This document shows, piece after piece, positions 32,973-42,668 of a stretch of DNA of 64,000 nucleotides. The DNA is from Phytophthora sp. 'mugwort' (lineage: Eukaryota > Oomycota > Peronosporomycetes > Peronosporales > Peronosporaceae), in the NCBI GenBank assembly GCA_033558025.1, contig JAUCEF010000009.1:3224001-3288000 (forward strand), read 5' to 3'. Both the position numbers and the translations under genes were made by a program. The notes under the pieces were generated by a model that ran no database searches, was not told where the DNA came from, and saw nothing but the letters and a program-made list of their open reading frames with translations. Within the stretch, counting starts at the first letter, position 1, and each line of letters starts with the position of its first letter.

Positions 32973-34925
32973 ATGCGACTGCCGCTGCCCACGGACTTCT
33001 TCGCACCCGTGCGGCTCACGCCCGCGGAAACCCACGACCTACAGCGCGTGGAGGCGCGCCTGCTCTCAGCGTACCTGGTCAGTTACGACGCGCAGTCCGC
33101 CGCCGATGACTGGAAGCTCGTGGGCCAGCGCGCGGGAGTGAAGATCTTCAATCAGCGCCCCGCGAAGAAGAAGAAGAAGGCAAAGCGGACGCGCGCCGAC
33201 CAGCCGGAGCCCGAGCGAACCGCAGACGCGAGAAGATGCTGGCAGCGGACTGACAAGAGCGAACTGCCGGCGCTTCGCCTCGTCGGCAGTATGGACGGGA
33301 CGCTGGAGGACGTCATGTATGGAACCATGTGGAGGTCCGGCCGGGAACGTGCTGCTAGAGCGCACTTCACTCGGGACGGAATGGCAGATGGCGCCGTGCT
33401 CTGCACTGTGGAAAAACCGTCGAGTGCGGACCCCTTCCGGTCGCTGAGTGTCAAGTGGGCGTTGAAACGTGCGCCACACGGCGGACTGGTCGTCAAAGAT
33501 CGAGACTTCTGCTACTTGGCAGCGGCGGGGGTCGTGCACTCGCCCAGGACAGGCGTGAAGTTGGGTTATAGACTACGGCACTCGATCACATTCCCGTCCT
33601 GCCCGCCCTTCCAGAACCACTCGGTGGTGAGAGGGCAGATATTTTTGTGCTCGTTCTTCAGACAGCTACGAAACGGACAGGTGGAGGTATTTCATGAGGG
33701 GAAGTACGATGTCGGAGGAGGCAATGGAGCCATTGGGTTGGGGCTGCCCAGATCCATAGCAGAAAAGAGTATTGTGGAGACGTTGCTTAGTCTGGCGAAT
33801 GTGAGAGCCTGTGCATTGGCCAAGAAGCTGGCTCGTGTGGTGGAAAACACGGCAGCAGAGCGTGCAGTTGCTTCGTTGTCGTCTGCTTCGGTCCAGGAGT
33901 CGCTGGATGGCGAGAGGCGCTGCGGAATGTGTCTGCGTCGTCTTGGTAGCGCACTGAAACGGCGGTGTGCGGCGTGTCGACACTGGACGTGTGTCCAGTG
34001 CAGCGTACGACAGGAGACTGTACCGTCAGGCAGAGTTAAAGGGGCAAACGGGCCTGTATCTCCCCGTTGTTTCTGCAAGGCTTGCGTTGCCAAGGTGCTA
34101 CGCGATGATGCCTCTCAATATGCGTCGCGTGATGCCAACGGAGATGATTACGAAGTAACCAGTGGGAGGTGGGGTCATGACGATATTCCTGAAGAGGACG
34201 AGGGTAACGAAGACGAAATGCGTGTGCCAAGTCGTCGACACTCGATGGTGCTGCTCTCAACGGATAGGCAGCATTCAGAGGTGGAAGAGCTATCTCGACA
34301 ACGCAGGCTGATGACAGTATCTACTGCCGTGCCAAGTAGCACCGAATTTGGATCTCGTGCATCGGTGTCACGCTTTTCAGCCAAACAAATTTCCGTAGAC
34401 AGCGATGCCATCAACACAGTCATCAGCTCTCCACCCAATTGGCATCGACGGCGCAGTGCCACGTTGTCCGCTGCGCCTGCTCCAGCTGTTGGAGTCTGCA
34501 GCCAAGACAGTAGTCGACCTAGACGGCGTCTCAGTATGAATGCGCCTGATATCTTGCTGCGAAGTGATGTGGGCAAGCGCAACTGGGCCTCTTCAACATC
34601 AGCCTTGTCCCTTCAGTCCCCACAGCGACACATTGATGGTTCACCGATTGTGAATATTAACCGCCGCCAACGTTCTGGAAGTGTATCGCCGTCTGTACAC
34701 CGAGTCAGCTTCGGCAGCAGTTGCAGTTCTGGCGGGAAGAGTGACGAGGTTCGTGTACACATTGTCACGCTCAAGCGAAGTCAACCTGCTGCGGCCTATA
34801 CGCCTTACTTTGCGTCTGTGGGGGTGTCATCGAGAAGAGCGTCTGTGGATCCCGGTCCCCCGTCTATAAGGACTGTTCACAATCGGTTCTTCCGTGAGCT
34901 GTACGGCAATCAGGATACTCCTTGA
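32973..34925 (+). CDS. START and FYVE-like zinc finger protein
   Basis: Single exon, 650 residues. Residues ~40-290 form a START-type lipid-binding domain (DDWKLVGQRAGVKIFNQRP; LVGSMDGTLEDVMYGTMW; VVKDRDFCYL). A Lys-rich insertion at 65-72 interrupts its start. Residues ~316-375 form an eight-cysteine zinc finger of FYVE type (CGMCLRRLG, CAACRHWTCVQC, CFCKAC), but the usual R-x-H-H-C-R patch that binds phosphatidylinositol-3-phosphate is reduced to LKRRCAAC, so membrane recognition may differ. The C-terminal 270 residues are Ser/Arg-rich with possible phosphorylation sites (RRHSM, RRRSAT, RRRLSM). This START-FYVE pairing is expanded in oomycetes. It probably has a role in lipid sensing or transport at endosomes. 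Confidence 0.8.
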   Translation: MRLPLPTDFFAPVRLTPAETHDLQRVEARLLSAYLVSYDAQSAADDWKLVGQRAGVKIFNQRPAKKKKKAKRTRADQPEPERTADARRCWQRTDKSELPALRLVGSMDGTLEDVMYGTMWRSGRERAARAHFTRDGMADGAVLCTVEKPSSADPFRSLSVKWALKRAPHGGLVVKDRDFCYLAAAGVVHSPRTGVKLGYRLRHSITFPSCPPFQNHSVVRGQIFLCSFFRQLRNGQVEVFHEGKYDVGGGNGAIGLGLPRSIAEKSIVETLLSLANVRACALAKKLARVVENTAAERAVASLSSASVQESLDGERRCGMCLRRLGSALKRRCAACRHWTCVQCSVRQETVPSGRVKGANGPVSPRCFCKACVAKVLRDDASQYASRDANGDDYEVTSGRWGHDDIPEEDEGNEDEMRVPSRRHSMVLLSTDRQHSEVEELSRQRRLMTVSTAVPSSTEFGSRASVSRFSAKQISVDSDAINTVISSPPNWHRRRSATLSAAPAPAVGVCSQDSSRPRRRLSMNAPDILLRSDVGKRNWASSTSALSLQSPQRHIDGSPIVNINRRQRSGSVSPSVHRVSFGSSCSSGGKSDEVRVHIVTLKRSQPAAAYTPYFASVGVSSRRASVDPGPPSIRTVHNRFFRELYGNQDTP

Positions 34926-35899
34926 TGATAGCGTAGTTTGAGTATATTGGTTAGCAGCGCTGCCAACTAAGTGTGTGAAGTGCAAGTAATACTAAATTGA
35001 AGGCGTGATGATGATATTATTGTATCTGTGTGGTTACCCACCCCTTGAATATCATATCGATAAACTCTTTGACCGAGTTTCTGATAAAGACGTTTGTGTC
35101 GTTTTGTGTCGGATGCATTAAGCGAACCAACATAAACTACCGATCATTCTAACGTTAGTACCGTTGTCGACTCAGACTCGTCTAGCACCACTATAAAGAG
35201 CGAAACGCTCGTCGCCTCGCGCTTAACAGTAAATTTCAGTCAATGCATCTGTAGAGTAAGGCAGGCGGTTCAAACAGCGGCACGGAAATGAACCCAAAAC
35301 CAACATTTCCGTTATTTTAAAGGGTTACGTTTCATCGGGCGTGCTCGCTACTAGCGAGTCGCTAGAGGCAACACCAGAGCTGCATCTGATACTCGCCTGG
35401 AACGGTCGTCATTGACGACAAAGGTGCAACAGGGTGCAAGTGAGCTGCTCATTTCGCGTTACCGGCTCCTCTCGGACGCGGCCGCATGTAGATACCACCG
35501 ATTCTCATTTCTAACAACTCGGCAGTCAGACCACCCATATTACTCAGCTTCAAGCGGTCGATAGAGTGCGACCAAGTCGGGGCTTTTTCTGGACTACTGT
35601 ACGCCAAACGACGTCAGTAACGGCTCGGTGCTGTGATTGGCCAGCAACTTCAGCTTGATATCGGTTATCAGACCCCATCGTCTGTCCGAGAGACAATTCA
35701 GCTACGACCCCAGCCTGTCGTCCAGCTACGAAGCCAGCGCTCTACTGCCCTATGTGCCCTCACTTCTCCAGCGGATCCCTGGAACCGCGCCACTGGCTTC
35801 GGTCTCGGTCGCTCATTACCGGAATTTCCTCGTCCAAGCGAAACCCCCCCCCCTCCACCTATTGTCCTCGGGTACCTTTCACTTCTTCCTCCACCACCA
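34926..35899. other. Intergenic, upstream of first elicitin-like gene
   Basis: No gene recognised. An open stretch before the elicitin ATG (35,633-35,899) continues in frame with it but has no signal peptide and is treated as 5' leader. A C-run lies at 35,846-35,853. Confidence 0.5.
35811..35827 (+). promoter_or_regulatory. Oomycete-type initiator, elicitin-like gene 1
   Basis: GCTCATTACCGGAATTT matches the oomycete initiator at most positions and lies 89 bp before the chosen ATG at 35,900. It supports the short start over the longer in-frame one at 35,633, which would lie upstream of it. Confidence 0.55.
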
Positions 35900-36529
35900 A
35901 TGAAGACCTCCACGTTCCTGCTCCTCGCCATTGCTGTTGGATACGCCGCCGGCGAGAATGCTACGCAATCGTGCAATATGGGCGCCATCGAGGACAGTCT
36001 GCTGCCGAACGGCACGACCTGGCACGACAGCTGCACCGCCGCTACTGGTGTGGACGTGTTCCAGATGACCATGTTCCCAACGAAGACAGAGGCCAAGAGT
36101 GTTCAGCAATCGCGCGACTGCGTCAACTACATCAACCAGCTTAACCAGGAGGCCAACTCGGAGATCCAGTGCGAAACGACGGTAGGCGACCAGACTGTCG
36201 TCTTCGCCGAGATGCTCACGGACCTGCTGAAGGGCCAGTCCAGCAACAAGACCAAGGAGGTCGTGGTCGGCTCGGATAGCATGTCCGGTAGTGTCTCGCT
36301 CTCCGCAAGCGACTCGGGCAGTGCGTCGACCTCTGAAAGCAAGTCCACTTCGGGTAGCGAGTCAGTCGAGAGCAGCTCGGGGTCGGAGGAGGAGGAGGCC
36401 ACCAGCGCGTCTGCAGACGCCCAAGAGAGCAGCAAGAGCGCTTCAAAGAGTAGCGCCGGTGTCGCCGTCACCACCACCTTTTCCGTTGCCGCAGCTGCCG
36501 CAGCGACCTTGATCGCCTTTGCGCTTTAA
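35900..36529 (+). CDS. Secreted elicitin-like protein 1, GPI-type tail
   Basis: 209 residues, one exon. The start is chosen at MKTSTFLLLAIAVGYAAG, a standard signal peptide preceded by an initiator. Elicitin fold residues ~20-115 hold four cysteines (QSCNMG, DSCTAA, RDCVNY, IQCETT) instead of the canonical six. The pair normally linking positions 51 and 95 is absent, while the other two pairs remain possible. Elicitins bind sterols outside the cell and are recognised by plants; whether the pocket is intact here is open. Residues ~120-185 are a Ser/Glu-rich stalk, and the C-terminus is hydrophobic (VAAAAAATLIAFAL), a good GPI-anchor signal, so the protein probably stands on the cell surface. 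First of three tandem paralogues. Confidence 0.85.
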   Translation: MKTSTFLLLAIAVGYAAGENATQSCNMGAIEDSLLPNGTTWHDSCTAATGVDVFQMTMFPTKTEAKSVQQSRDCVNYINQLNQEANSEIQCETTVGDQTVVFAEMLTDLLKGQSSNKTKEVVVGSDSMSGSVSLSASDSGSASTSESKSTSGSESVESSSGSEEEEATSASADAQESSKSASKSSAGVAVTTTFSVAAAAAATLIAFAL

Positions 36530-37314
36530 ACTTGCATTCACCGTCCGTGACTACCGCTGCCAAATAGAATTTTGAGCGTTGACGATACCATTCTTTTACC
36601 TTGTCCTGCTTTCATTGAGGTTGCATCTGTATGCCAGCCCTATCGCCCTGCTCGTACGCGAGATCACCACAAGTTCGACTGGAACTCTCGGTGCCCGCCT
36701 GCATATTGGTGGACATCGGGCCTCAGAACGCAGTCGCAGATATGAAGAAGCGGTGGCATGGCACCAGATGGTGCCACGCTGCAACATCAATGTGAAGCGA
36801 GCTATGATCGGATAAGAACGCGGAAAGCATATTTTTCCACTCTCATGGTTAGTGGAGACCAACACAGTATGCCGCGTGACTGACGTCAAAGAGGTCGCTT
36901 CACATCCCTCTACTACGCCGTTGCCACGAAAGGCTATGAATAACACACATCAGCTGTTCGACAGCACGAACGAAACCTAAGGCTTCACGAAAATTGAATT
37001 TAATCGAGGCTTTCGCGTACGCTGATTGGCCAGATTGGGTAAAGCGTAGAACCCGTTTCGCTAGATGGCCCATACTATACCTATGGAAACAGCCTATGAT
37101 GCCACGAGCACACGCCAATATACGCCGTATGGGTAACGTTCTCTGCTGCCACCTGCCTTTGCCTTTTGCCTCGGTCGATTGACCAGCGACGCCAGAGACG
37201 ACTCGACGATGCTTGACGTTAATCAGCTCTCCTTTGAACTCACTTGCCATTTTCACTCGAGCCCAGCACTCGACCACCTATTCCCCTTTCCACCACTTCG
37301 TCGTTACTGCCAAG
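36530..37314. other. Intergenic between elicitin-like genes 1 and 2
   Basis: No ORF of interest. A palindromic GGTGGCATGGCACCAGATGGTGCCACGC run lies near 36,752-36,779. Confidence 0.5.
37240..37253 (+). promoter_or_regulatory. Oomycete-type initiator, elicitin-like gene 2
   Basis: TCACTTGCCATTTT resembles the TCATTYYNCAWTTT core and lies 75 bp before the ATG at 37,315. Confidence 0.5.
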
Positions 37315-37869
37315 ATGAAGACAGCCTACGTTTCTGTTGCCGCTCTGGTCGCCGTTGCCGCCTACTCGAGCGCCGCTGACTGCGACATGGCCAAGATCGA
37401 GAGTCTGCTATACCCGAACGCCACTGAAGGCCTCATTAACTGTGAGAACGCCACGGGCATCGACATTTTTGCGGTAGGCAAGTTCCCAACTACTGAGCAG
37501 GTCACGCAGCTCTCGCAGAACGTCGACTGCGCCGACTACCTGAACCAAATCAACCAGGTGGCAAATGCGGAGATCCAGTGCAACGTCACCGTCGAGGGCG
37601 TCCCTATTAACTTCGGCACGCTCATCGCCGACTTCCTCACGGGCAAGACAGGCAACGAGTCTGACTCCGGCAGTGGCTCCATCGAGATCCCGAGTGTGAG
37701 CGCTTCCGGGTCGGTCGAGTCTGGATCGGAAGAACTCGATAGCTCGGCTACCACCTCTGGCTCGACGGCTGCATCTGAGTCGACCGAAAGCAGCGGCGCG
37801 TCGAGTGTGCAAGTACTCTCGTTTGTTGCCTACGGCGTGGCCGCCGTGGTCATAATGGCACTCCAGTAG
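37315..37869 (+). CDS. Secreted elicitin-like protein 2, GPI-type tail
   Basis: 184 residues, one exon. The signal peptide MKTAYVSVAALVAVAAYSSA is followed by DCDMAKIESLL. Four cysteines as in its neighbours (DCDMAK, INCENA, VDCADY, IQCNVT). FPTTEQVTQLSQ corresponds to the LPTTEQ segment of canonical elicitins, where the lost cysteine would follow. Potential N-glycosylation at NATEG, NATGI, NVTVE and NESDS. Ser/Gly-rich linker, then a hydrophobic C-terminus (FVAYGVAAVVIMALQ) of GPI type. An upstream in-frame ATG at 37,213 lacks a signal peptide and lies before the initiator. It most resembles gene 1 in the GIDIF/GVDVF block. Confidence 0.85.
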   Translation: MKTAYVSVAALVAVAAYSSAADCDMAKIESLLYPNATEGLINCENATGIDIFAVGKFPTTEQVTQLSQNVDCADYLNQINQVANAEIQCNVTVEGVPINFGTLIADFLTGKTGNESDSGSGSIEIPSVSASGSVESGSEELDSSATTSGSTAASESTESSGASSVQVLSFVAYGVAAVVIMALQ

Positions 37870-38702
37870 CGAGTGGTATCATGGATAGAGCTAACGTAGT
37901 GCAATCAGCTTTGTATATTTTGTACTTGCGCAATGAACATCTCGTTTTTGATTTGGTAGTTTGGTTCGCTGTTGGTGCAAGTGGCAACTGCACTACAAGA
38001 ATTGATGTGTGTTGTATATGTTGATAAACACGAAGAGTCCGTATACGTCGGCTGAGAGTCGGTCAGCTGCGGTCCCTCAGACTGAACAAGTGCTGCCAGA
38101 AAATGTGTCAAAACAAGCGTCGCAAATAAAACGTAAGTAGCTCATGACCCATCGTCATGAGATTCCAGACAGTGACATTTAGCTTTGGCAAGGGTCAGGT
38201 GGAGTACAGAATAGCCTATCGCTACAGCGTGGCCACGAGGACTTATAAGGCGTGTAAGCAACAAACTTGCTTAAAATACCTGGCACCGCCGTCGGGGTGC
38301 CACACCTATCTTTCCTTCGCCATTTTGTCTTTGCCATTTTGGCCATGCTTTAACTAGCCCGTCTTGTTTCCGATCGATATAGATAAGCGGTTTTCGGTGT
38401 TGCAGTTCTCAGGCACATGAAGCCATTCTCTTCCACCAACAGAGGTTTCAAGCCGCTGTTGAAGACGAGATTGTGATTGCAACAGATAAATTTGGCCACA
38501 CTGTTGAAGGATGGGCGGTGACACCAGTCAGCATCGCATGTAAAGCCGTTGGCCTCGTGTCTTATCATATATGTGCCAGCCAAGAATACTAGGACGCAAC
38601 GATATGCCTTCGTTCGCCACGAAAGAGCCTCAATAGGACCTCATCATCCAACTTTCAAGCTTTCGGCCACATCGACTACCAGGTCACTCCTCGCGCCACC
38701 CC
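37870..38702. other. Intergenic between elicitin-like genes 2 and 3
   Basis: No gene. A small stem around GGCACCGCCGTCGGGGTGCC (38,282-38,301) is present. TCATCATCCAACTTTC at 38,641 is a weak initiator candidate 62 bp before the next ATG. Confidence 0.45.
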
Positions 38703-39248
38703 ATGAAGACTTTTTTCCTCTCCGCCATCGCGCTTGCCGCTGGTGTTGTAGGCACAGCTACCGACTGCAACTTGGAGAGCATCAAAAGCGTCTTGGAAAA
38801 AGACACGAAGGTTGCGGTGCAAATGGCGGATGCTGAGGCTGGTTGCATTGAAGAGACCGGAATCGACATCTTCGCCATCACGGATTTTCCGACGAAAGAG
38901 AACGCACTGAAAGCCCAAGCAAGTGAAGACTGCTCAACGCTAATCAACTTGGTCAACGGCCATGCCAACATCGACACTCAATGCACTCTCCTGGTGAATG
39001 ACACTATCGTGAACTACGGAAGGCTAATTAGTGACTTCCTTGATGGTAAGACCGGAAATGAGACTGACTCGAGCAGTGATTCCGCCAGTGAAAGTAAGAG
39101 TGCTTCCAGCTCTGCGTCTGAATCAGACAGTAGCGGCAGTTCGTCCAATTCCTTGTCAGCCTCCGCCTCAACCTCCGGCGCTTCAACCACGGCCCTTTCG
39201 TTCATGACGTCCATCGCCGTTGGCGCTATCGCAATTGCGCTTCGCTAG
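38703..39248 (+). CDS. Secreted elicitin-like protein 3, GPI-type tail
   Basis: 181 residues, one exon. Signal peptide MKTFFLSAIALAAGVVGTA, then DCNLESIKSVL. The four-cysteine pattern is the same as in genes 1 and 2 (DCNLES, AGCIEE, EDCSTL, TQCTLL). GIDIFAITDFPTKENALKAQ covers the region of the lost Cys-51. The linker is Ser/Asp/Glu-rich (DSSSDSASESKSASSSASES), and the C-terminal hydrophobic run (FMTSIAVGAIAIALR) suggests a GPI signal. AATAAA-type sequences at 39,303 and 39,315 may end the transcript. It converges with the bZIP gene at 39,534, only 285 bp away. Confidence 0.85.
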   Translation: MKTFFLSAIALAAGVVGTATDCNLESIKSVLEKDTKVAVQMADAEAGCIEETGIDIFAITDFPTKENALKAQASEDCSTLINLVNGHANIDTQCTLLVNDTIVNYGRLISDFLDGKTGNETDSSSDSASESKSASSSASESDSSGSSSNSLSASASTSGASTTALSFMTSIAVGAIAIALR

Positions 39249-39533
39249 GAGTCACGTCTAACAAGATCGAGCCCAAGTGCGCGTAAATTGCAGTTGCTAG
39301 AAAATAAAATTGGCAATAAATCATAGCGCTCTAACCCTCTCTCTGTGGGTACCAATTCCCTTCATTTGCTTGGCACTGACGTCAATGTAAGCTACATATT
39401 TCATTTCCCTGGAGTAAACTGCACATTCCAATTTGAGGCAATTAAAGAAACGGATTTCAACATGGATATGATTCTCCAAGCTGGCTTAAATCATTCTGTT
39501 CAGCTTGTGGCTAACATGACTAATAAATTTATA

Positions 39534-40859
39534 CTACGATAGGAGGAAGTCGATGTCCAGACGACTTGGCCGCGATGATCCCACTTTCCCACCACATGGC
39601 CCGCTGCTTTGATTGTTCTCTGGTGAAATCAAGGGATCGGCATCACTGTCGGCGTCCGTTGCACTATCACTCGTGCCGTCGCCATTACTGTAGTTACTGT
39701 CTTCTCGAGACGTAATCTCATCTTGGTTGTCCTGTTCCAGCTCCTGAATACTGTTGTTGTTGTCTCCCTCGTCTCCAAGTCGAGACTCTGCTATCCGCGC
39801 CTGCTGCATTAGCAGTGCGATGTCCGAGACGCTGGCTCCAGCTTCGACCAGTGCATCAACGAAGCCCACATCCGTGTCGTAGATGAGGATCTGACCCTTC
39901 GGCGAAAACTGGAAGCGGTTGACACCGTGGTAGACAACTTCACGACCGATAAACTTATTCACCAGCTCTTCATTGTGTGCAACGTGCGGGAAAACATGGT
40001 CGAATGTGTCTCGTGAAAAGACCACGTGCAGGTCCGAGCGCACCGTTACCATAGGGTTGTCCTCTTCCCCCGACACTTCGACGCCGACGACCACCACATT
40101 TAATCTCGCGTGGTAGCTCGTATACCTCTTCCATTGGCCCAGCAACACCTCCGGGCCGCTCGCCTCGCCGAACTGCAGCTCCGGGTCCATGGCGCTCGCC
40201 AAGAACGTCTTCTGCTTCATCTCGAGTGTGTGTGTGTCATCAATGCTACCGTCCATAGACCCGTTCGTGACCAGCGCCGGCCGTTTCTGACCAACGCCTC
40301 GCACCGACGGCATGCCGTACTCGAAGAGCGCGAAGTACTCTCGCGCCAGGCGAACGAGCGAGCCGCCCATGCTGTTGCGACTGTGTAGTGCTTTGCCAGC
40401 GCGCACGCTGCGCAGGAAGCCGAGATCGGCGACCTCCTGGCGCAATGAGCTCACGATGGTCACCAGTTCGTCCTCGTACTTCTTGCGGCGCGCGCGGAAG
40501 GCGCGACCACGTTCGCTGTTCGTCTTGGATCGTTTCACGACAATGGTGTCGCAGGACTCGCGATCAACATACTGCTCTTCCTCCGGCTGCTGCGACCTCA
40601 GCTGGGGCGGTAGTGGCTGGATTCCGCTTAGCCGGGATCGGCCGGCGGACAGCGGGGACTCGGAGCTCTTGAGCCCGCGGATCATGACGTCCCAGAGTTG
40701 CGGGCGTGGCTGGCCGCCCATGCGGAAGCGCGCGGCCGGTGCCAGTCGACGGAGCTCGCTTTCGAGCTCCAGCACTCGCGCGGCGTCCGACTGCGAAGAG
40801 TGGAACCGCGCCGTCGGTAAATCTGACTGGAACGCGGTGGGCGAGCGATGGCAGTGCAT
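39534..40859 (-). CDS. Oomycete bZIP-like transcription factor (paralogue 2)
   Basis: Single exon, 441 residues. The basic region lies at ~107-135: RSKTNSERGRAFRARRKKYE, followed by DELVTIVSSLRQEVADLGFL heptads. The invariant bZIP Asn is kept (N of TNSE), but the Ser normally before Arg is Phe. After the zipper comes SMGGSLVRLAREYFALFEYG, matching SMSGSLAKIVREYMTVFRHG of the bZIP gene at 25,779. The C-terminal half is the same START-like domain (VFPHVAHNEELVNKFIG). The extreme C-terminus RPSRLDIDFLLS echoes RSRFDVEFLLS of the paralogue. Before that comes an Asn/Asp/Ser-rich acidic stretch absent from the paralogue, a possible activation region. Probably a nuclear dimer; targets are unknown. 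Confidence 0.75.
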   Translation of the reverse strand: MHCHRSPTAFQSDLPTARFHSSQSDAARVLELESELRRLAPAARFRMGGQPRPQLWDVMIRGLKSSESPLSAGRSRLSGIQPLPPQLRSQQPEEEQYVDRESCDTIVVKRSKTNSERGRAFRARRKKYEDELVTIVSSLRQEVADLGFLRSVRAGKALHSRNSMGGSLVRLAREYFALFEYGMPSVRGVGQKRPALVTNGSMDGSIDDTHTLEMKQKTFLASAMDPELQFGEASGPEVLLGQWKRYTSYHARLNVVVVGVEVSGEEDNPMVTVRSDLHVVFSRDTFDHVFPHVAHNEELVNKFIGREVVYHGVNRFQFSPKGQILIYDTDVGFVDALVEAGASVSDIALLMQQARIAESRLGDEGDNNNSIQELEQDNQDEITSREDSNYSNGDGTSDSATDADSDADPLISPENNQSSGPCGGKVGSSRPSRLDIDFLLS

Positions 40860-42668
40860 TGGCGTATAGAGAATAATGCCAGACCTACTCTCACTTGTCT
40901 AGCGCGGAGCTATATCGCAAATGAGCGACCAGGGGCCGCTGTCGTCGCCGCCTAATAATACTTTTTGACGTTTCAAAGCCTCTCCGACTTAATATGCTGT
41001 ACTAGAATACCAAATTGGGGGTCATTAAGATAGGGAATATTTCTACATTTTTTGCCTATTAATTTACGCCTCGGTCTCCAGACACACGCCGGCATTGTGG
41101 GATTTACCGCACATTTCGTGGATCTGGGCCCCGACACGCAGACTACGACACCGGGTATTTTTGTAGCAGCATATGGCTCCAAGTAACGGGAAGGCACAGT
41201 GTCCAGTTTTGACAAAATGTGTTATCCTTCCCCTTCCAAGTATGCCTTCATGCAGTGAACAAACCCACATACCGCCCCAGAGACCTCAAAGCCTAAGCTA
41301 CACCCAATATCGTTCACCCGGACCAACGGCTAGCTCCTGGGGAGGGGAGGCCTGATTAAGCGAGTTTACCTACCTTGTACATATATTTTCTTGCTTGCTA
41401 CTCGATTGGCAAGACAGCGAACAAAACATGCAGCTGAAGTGAAACGGTACCACGCGAAATGGCGTTACGCGTTGCTGCACTTTGTGGTGGGCGTTGGCAG
41501 CTTTTTGTTTTGGCTTAGCAAGTATGCTGCCCAGCTGTTCGCCAACTACTATCGCTTAACTTTTCGTTGCAGGAAGCTTCTAGCGGATCGAAGGGCGGTG
41601 GGCACTCGTGTGATTCAGGCCCAGCCTAAGACCAGCGCAGGTTTCAGACAGTATCATAGCATGATTCATGCCGGGCAGGGTATCACTCTGGCGAGATGGT
41701 ACTCTACGTCTATGTTGCAGCTTACTTTCATTTGGCGTTTGTTTGTAAGGAGCTGCTGACGCCTGCACCCTTTGATCGGGCCAATCGCGCTCACCAGATC
41801 TTTTCCCAGCGAGGTCGTCATGGCTACAGTACGTTACTCTGCGACGAGCATAAACAGCCGTGCTTCTACAGTACGTATATGTATTACCTCAATGCCTATT
41901 AATAGCTTCGGTGGAGCAAATGCGTGCAACAAGCCTCATTTGTTGTTAAAAAATCACCGCACCTTACGAGCGCGCCGGATGCTCATACCCTCCGACGCGC
42001 TCGTAAGGTGCGGTGACTTTTTTCGGCGCCAGCGTTCGCAGAGCACAACTCGCGCGTTGTCCCCCTTCGCATGGCATATATCTTGGCTATTGGAATCCGC
42101 GTTCGTAACCGCGGCTGCGTACCTACCGGTACGTTTTTGTCATTCGTGCACAAGTAAAAAAACTCTTCCCTCTCGTTCCTGATTTGGAAAAAGCACTATT
42201 ATGACTATTCAAAAACGATTAACTATGGGACAGACCCCTTAATTGTCACTGCGAAAAACAGCCTAGATTTCCATATTGTAATGCCTCCATGTTCTAATAC
42301 GTTGTTGCTATTACACACGGGCGGATTGCGTACAGTACATGTGCTGCTCTCTTCCAGCGTTTCACGTATGATTTGCTCGCCTTTCCGGCGGAAAGATTCC
42401 GCACCGAGATCCAGTTGCTGTTGCTGTAACAGCAACGCTGTTGACGCAACTCGAAGTGCATTTACGTTATCAGCTACTTACTCTCGAGCGTGTGCTAGTC
42501 AGCCAAAACCAAATGTATTTACAGAGTAACCTTAGTTATGGCGAGCTGTTGTTATGGCATACAGCCACTCTGAGCCACTCAAGACAGGCGCGGGAAGCTA
42601 AGCCGTGCACCCTTTGTTATCGCGTACTGGACCTTCCGCCTGTTCCCTTCACTTCTCGAAGACCACGA
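40860..42668. other. Intergenic region with foldback sequence
   Basis: Open stretches (41,391-41,759 and others) show no motif. It holds the perfect-stem foldback at 41,948-42,023 and a short GCTGTTGCTGT.ACAGCAAC palindrome near 42,415-42,437. The right part is probably the upstream end of the pogo element that follows; no terminal repeats were found. Confidence 0.45.
41948..42023. repeat. Foldback (inverted repeat) element
   Basis: Left arm 41,948-41,977 and right arm 41,992-42,023 are nearly perfect reverse complements (CACCGCACCTTACGAGCGCG core), with a 14-base loop and A-run/T-run ends. Either a MITE-like foldback or two terminal repeats joined head to head. Confidence 0.7.

Noticed and set aside
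35633..35899. Longer in-frame start for elicitin-like gene 1
   Set aside because: The signal peptide begins at 35,900 and the initiator at 35,811 lies downstream of this ATG.
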